7,249 nt of DNA. It comes from Nitriliruptoraceae bacterium (GTDB lineage Bacteria > Actinomycetota > Nitriliruptoria > Nitriliruptorales > Nitriliruptoraceae). The stretch spans positions 1 through 7,249 of the forward strand of contig SLQK01000351.1 of NCBI GenBank assembly GCA_007131525.1, in the 5' to 3' direction. The notes below the pieces were generated by a model. The model was not told the origin of the DNA and did no database searches. It saw only the letters and a program-made list of their open reading frames with translations. Shown in pieces: positions 5,396 to 7,249 of the stretch (positions are counted from its first letter, which is position 1; each line of letters begins with the position of its first letter). The translations under genes were made by a program, and so were the position numbers.

Positions 5396-6835
5396 ATGGA
5401 GTTCCTGGACGGGCAGCCGCCGAGCCACGATCTGACCTACGAGGACGTGTTCCTCGTGCCGGCACGGGCGGGCTCGACCTCCCGGCTGGACGCCGACCTG
5501 ACCACCACCGACGGCAGCGGGACGACGCTGCCGCTGGTGGCCGCCAACATGACCGCGGTGTCGGGCCGCCGGATGGCCGAGACCCTGGCACGTCGGGGGG
5601 GCATGGCCGTCATCCCCCAGGACATCCCCCTGGAGATCGTGTCCTCGGTGATCGCCGGGGTGAAGTCCTGTCATCCGGTGTTCGAGACCCCGATCACCCT
5701 CGCACCCGACGACACCGTCGGGGAGGCGCTGAACCTGATCCCCAAGCGCGCCCACGGCGCGGCGGTCGTGCTCGATGCGGACCGGCATCCGGTCGGCGTG
5801 GTGACGCTGGTCGACCTCGAGGGCGAGGACCGCTTCACCCAGGTCGGCCAGGTGATGTCGACCGACCCAGCGGTGATCAGCGACCGGGTCGACCCCCGGG
5901 CGGCCTTCGACGAGCTCGCCGAGGTGCGTCACCGGCTGGCCCCGGTGGTGGATGAGGAGGGCCGTCTCCGCGGGCTGCTGACCCGACCCGGGGCGCTGCG
6001 CTCCACCCTGTACCACCCGGCCCTCGACGCCTCGGGCCGGCTGCGCGTCGCGGCGGCGATCGGGGTGCGGGGCGACAGCGCGGCGCGGGCGGCGGCGCTC
6101 TTGGAGGCCGGGGCCGACGTGCTCGTCCTCGATACGGCCCACGGGCACCAGGACCGCATGCTGGAGGCACTGGAGGCGGTGCGCGAGCTCGATCCGGCGG
6201 TCCCGGTGGTGGCCGGCAACGTGGTGACCCGCGACGGGGTCGAGGACCTGGTGGCGGCCGGTGCCGACATCGTCAAGGTCGGGGTCGGCCCCGGGGCGAT
6301 GTGCACGACCCGGATGGCGACCGGGGTCGGTCGACCGCAGTTCTCCGCGGTGCTCGAGTGCGCCCGGACGGCCCGGGAGCTCGGCGCCCACGTCTGGGCC
6401 GACGGCGGGGTCCGCCACCCCCGCGACGTCGCCCTGGCCCTGGCCGCCGGGGCCAGCAACGTCATGATCGGGTCGTGGTTCGCCGGGACCTACGAGTCAC
6501 CGGGCGATCTGGAACGCGACGCCGACGGACGCGCCTACAAGGTCTCCTTCGGCATGGCCTCCGCTCGCGCCGTCCAGGTCCGCACCGCCGGCGAGGACGC
6601 CTTCGAGCGGGCCCGCAAGGCGCTGTTCGAGGAGGGCATCTCCTCGGGCCGGCAGTACCTCGACCCCGGCCACCCGGGGGTGGAGGATCTGGTGGACGTC
6701 ATCGTGGCCGGGGTGCGTAGCGCCTTCACCTACGCCGGCGCCCTGGACATCGCGACCTTCAGCCAGCGGGCCCGGGTCGGGGTCCAGACCCGGGCCGGCT
6801 ACGCCGAGGGGATGCCGGTCCTGCGCGGCTGGTGA
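5396..6835 (+). CDS. guaB1: GuaB1 family IMP dehydrogenase relative, probable GMP reductase with CBS domains
   Basis: A 479-residue (beta/alpha)8-barrel protein of the IMPDH/GMPR superfamily. The opening DLTYEDVFLVPARAGS (12-27) is family-typical. Two CBS motifs span about 93-205, including VMSTDPAVI (153-161). VLDTAHGH (244-251) matches the cofactor-binding strand, and GVGPGAMCTTR (296-306) holds the nucleotide-attacking C303 followed by T304 and T305. The active-site region after GMASARAVQ (386-394) reads EDAFERARK, where IMP dehydrogenases have the catalytic Arg-Tyr of the flap; by hand alignment that dyad is missing. A mycobacterial GuaB1 has been reported to be a GMP reductase (NADPH-dependent GMP to IMP, purine salvage) rather than IMP dehydrogenase, and length and sequence agree with that family. 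The CBS pair would bind adenine or guanine nucleotides for allosteric control. It stands alone on its strand, divergent from the ArsR-ArsC gene and convergent with the reductase at 6857. Confidence 0.9.
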   Translation: MEFLDGQPPSHDLTYEDVFLVPARAGSTSRLDADLTTTDGSGTTLPLVAANMTAVSGRRMAETLARRGGMAVIPQDIPLEIVSSVIAGVKSCHPVFETPITLAPDDTVGEALNLIPKRAHGAAVVLDADRHPVGVVTLVDLEGEDRFTQVGQVMSTDPAVISDRVDPRAAFDELAEVRHRLAPVVDEEGRLRGLLTRPGALRSTLYHPALDASGRLRVAAAIGVRGDSAARAAALLEAGADVLVLDTAHGHQDRMLEALEAVRELDPAVPVVAGNVVTRDGVEDLVAAGADIVKVGVGPGAMCTTRMATGVGRPQFSAVLECARTARELGAHVWADGGVRHPRDVALALAAGASNVMIGSWFAGTYESPGDLERDADGRAYKVSFGMASARAVQVRTAGEDAFERARKALFEEGISSGRQYLDPGHPGVEDLVDVIVAGVRSAFTYAGALDIATFSQRARVGVQTRAGYAEGMPVLRGW

Positions 6836-6859
6836 GCTGGCCCGCCCGCCCCGGGCTCA
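6833..6859. terminator. Weak inverted repeats between convergent stop codons of guaB1 and the aldo/keto reductase
   Basis: The two stop codons lie in the arms of TGAGC (6833-6837) and GCTCA (6855-6859), which are complementary. Inside them GCCCG (6844-6848) pairs with CGGGC (6852-6856) around a three-base loop. The two foldings compete. There is no T-tract. A shared weak terminator is possible but much less convincing than the one at 3849-3899. Confidence 0.3.
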
Positions 6860-7249
6860 GGCGAAGATGCCCGCGATCTCCTCGACCGCTGCCTCGTCGA
6901 GCTGCTCCAGCGCCCGCAACGCCTGCATGTTCTCCGTGACCTGCTCGACCCGGGACGCGCCGGTGATCACCGTGGAGACGTTGGGGTTGGCAGCGGTCCA
7001 GGCGATCGCCAGCTGCGCCATCGTGACGCCGAAGTCGCCCTCCGCGACCTCCTTGAACCGCCGCAGCTGGGCGTTGTAGCGCCCGTCGGTCAGCCGCTTG
7101 GCCATCCACTCATAGCCCTCGAGGGCGGCCCGGCTGTCCTCGGGGACACCGTCGAGGTACTTGCCCGTCAGCAACCCGGCGGCCAGCGGTGACCAGATGG
7201 TGGTCCCGAGCCCGATGTCGGTGTACAGCCGCGCGTACTCCTTCTCGAC
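6857..7249 (-). CDS. Aldo/keto reductase, AKR6-like (voltage-gated K+ channel beta-subunit-like), C-terminal part
   Basis: The minus strand is open from the right edge to a TGA at 6857-6859, giving the last 130 residues of a protein usually about 320-340. The barrel segment TTIWSPLAAGLLTGKYLDG and the NADPH-binding VITGASRVEQVTENMQAL (the G-A-S, Q and E-N residues that hold the adenine and 2'-phosphate) place it in the aldo/keto reductase superfamily. GYEWMAKRL, VTMAQLAIAW and the S-R-A after GVPED match the AKR6/KCNAB-like group, including bacterial Tas/YghZ-type enzymes, which reduce aldehydes and ketones with NADPH. The catalytic Asp-Tyr-Lys-His region is beyond the window, so activity cannot be judged. 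It converges on guaB1, with 21 bases between the stop codons. Confidence 0.88.
   Translation of the reverse strand, partial: VEKEYARLYTDIGLGTTIWSPLAAGLLTGKYLDGVPEDSRAALEGYEWMAKRLTDGRYNAQLRRFKEVAEGDFGVTMAQLAIAWTAANPNVSTVITGASRVEQVTENMQALRALEQLDEAAVEEIAGIFA

Noticed and set aside
5294..6418. Upstream extension of the ArsR-ArsC fusion frame across guaB1
   Set aside because: The extension is antisense to guaB1 and runs past a strong promoter. ArsR homology begins only after ATG 5293.
1..7249. CRISPR, toxin-antitoxin, retron or other defence system
   Set aside because: Every stretch is accounted for by recognisable metabolic, membrane or arsenic-type genes and short gaps. No regularly spaced repeats, reverse transcriptase, nuclease or small paired genes were seen.

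Overview
The window is very GC-rich, with dense, almost gap-free genes, GTG as well as ATG starts, TANNNT-type -10 boxes and apparently leaderless starts. Together with a GuaB1-type IMP dehydrogenase relative and an ArsR-ArsC fusion, this points to the chromosome of an actinomycete (Actinomycetota). I cannot place it to class from the sequence alone. There is no sign of an insertion sequence, prophage, CRISPR array, tRNA or rRNA. The 'phage holin family' membrane protein belongs to a chromosomal family despite its name.

Layout: (1) 1-1378, minus strand: the N-terminal 459 residues of an HrpB-type DEAH helicase, running off the left edge. (2) 1379-1480: divergent promoter region. (3) 1481-3873, plus strand: a tight three-gene unit of a four-helix membrane protein (PF04020 type), an M20 metallo-hydrolase with a full set of zinc ligands, and a DUF4126 membrane protein. 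(4) 5293-3876, minus strand: a two-gene arsenic-type unit, first an ArsR-ArsC fusion, then an ArsC with three redox-type cysteines. (5) 5294-5395: second divergent promoter region, also 102 bases. (6) 5396-6835, plus strand: GuaB1, an IMP dehydrogenase relative better read as a CBS-domain GMP reductase. (7) 7249-6857, minus strand: the C-terminal 130 residues of an AKR6-like aldo/keto reductase, running off the right edge.

How it works together: the fusion protein probably represses its own promoter and carries a phosphatase/arsenate-reductase domain. The second ArsC supplies a CX5R plus CX3C catalytic set. No arsenite efflux pump is present, so detoxification would depend on a pump elsewhere. 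The other genes look like housekeeping neighbours.

The most striking non-coding structure is at 3849-3899, where the DUF4126 gene and arsC converge with two bases between their stop codons. Fifty-one contiguous bases consist of a perfect 9-bp hairpin, a perfect 8-bp palindrome containing both stop codons, and a second perfect 9-bp hairpin. It looks like a compact bidirectional terminator built into the ends of two coding sequences. The second notable point is that the ArsR domain of the fusion has no cysteine at all. I did not find an unmistakably new multi-gene system; the fusion regulator and the convergent terminator are the best candidates for follow-up.
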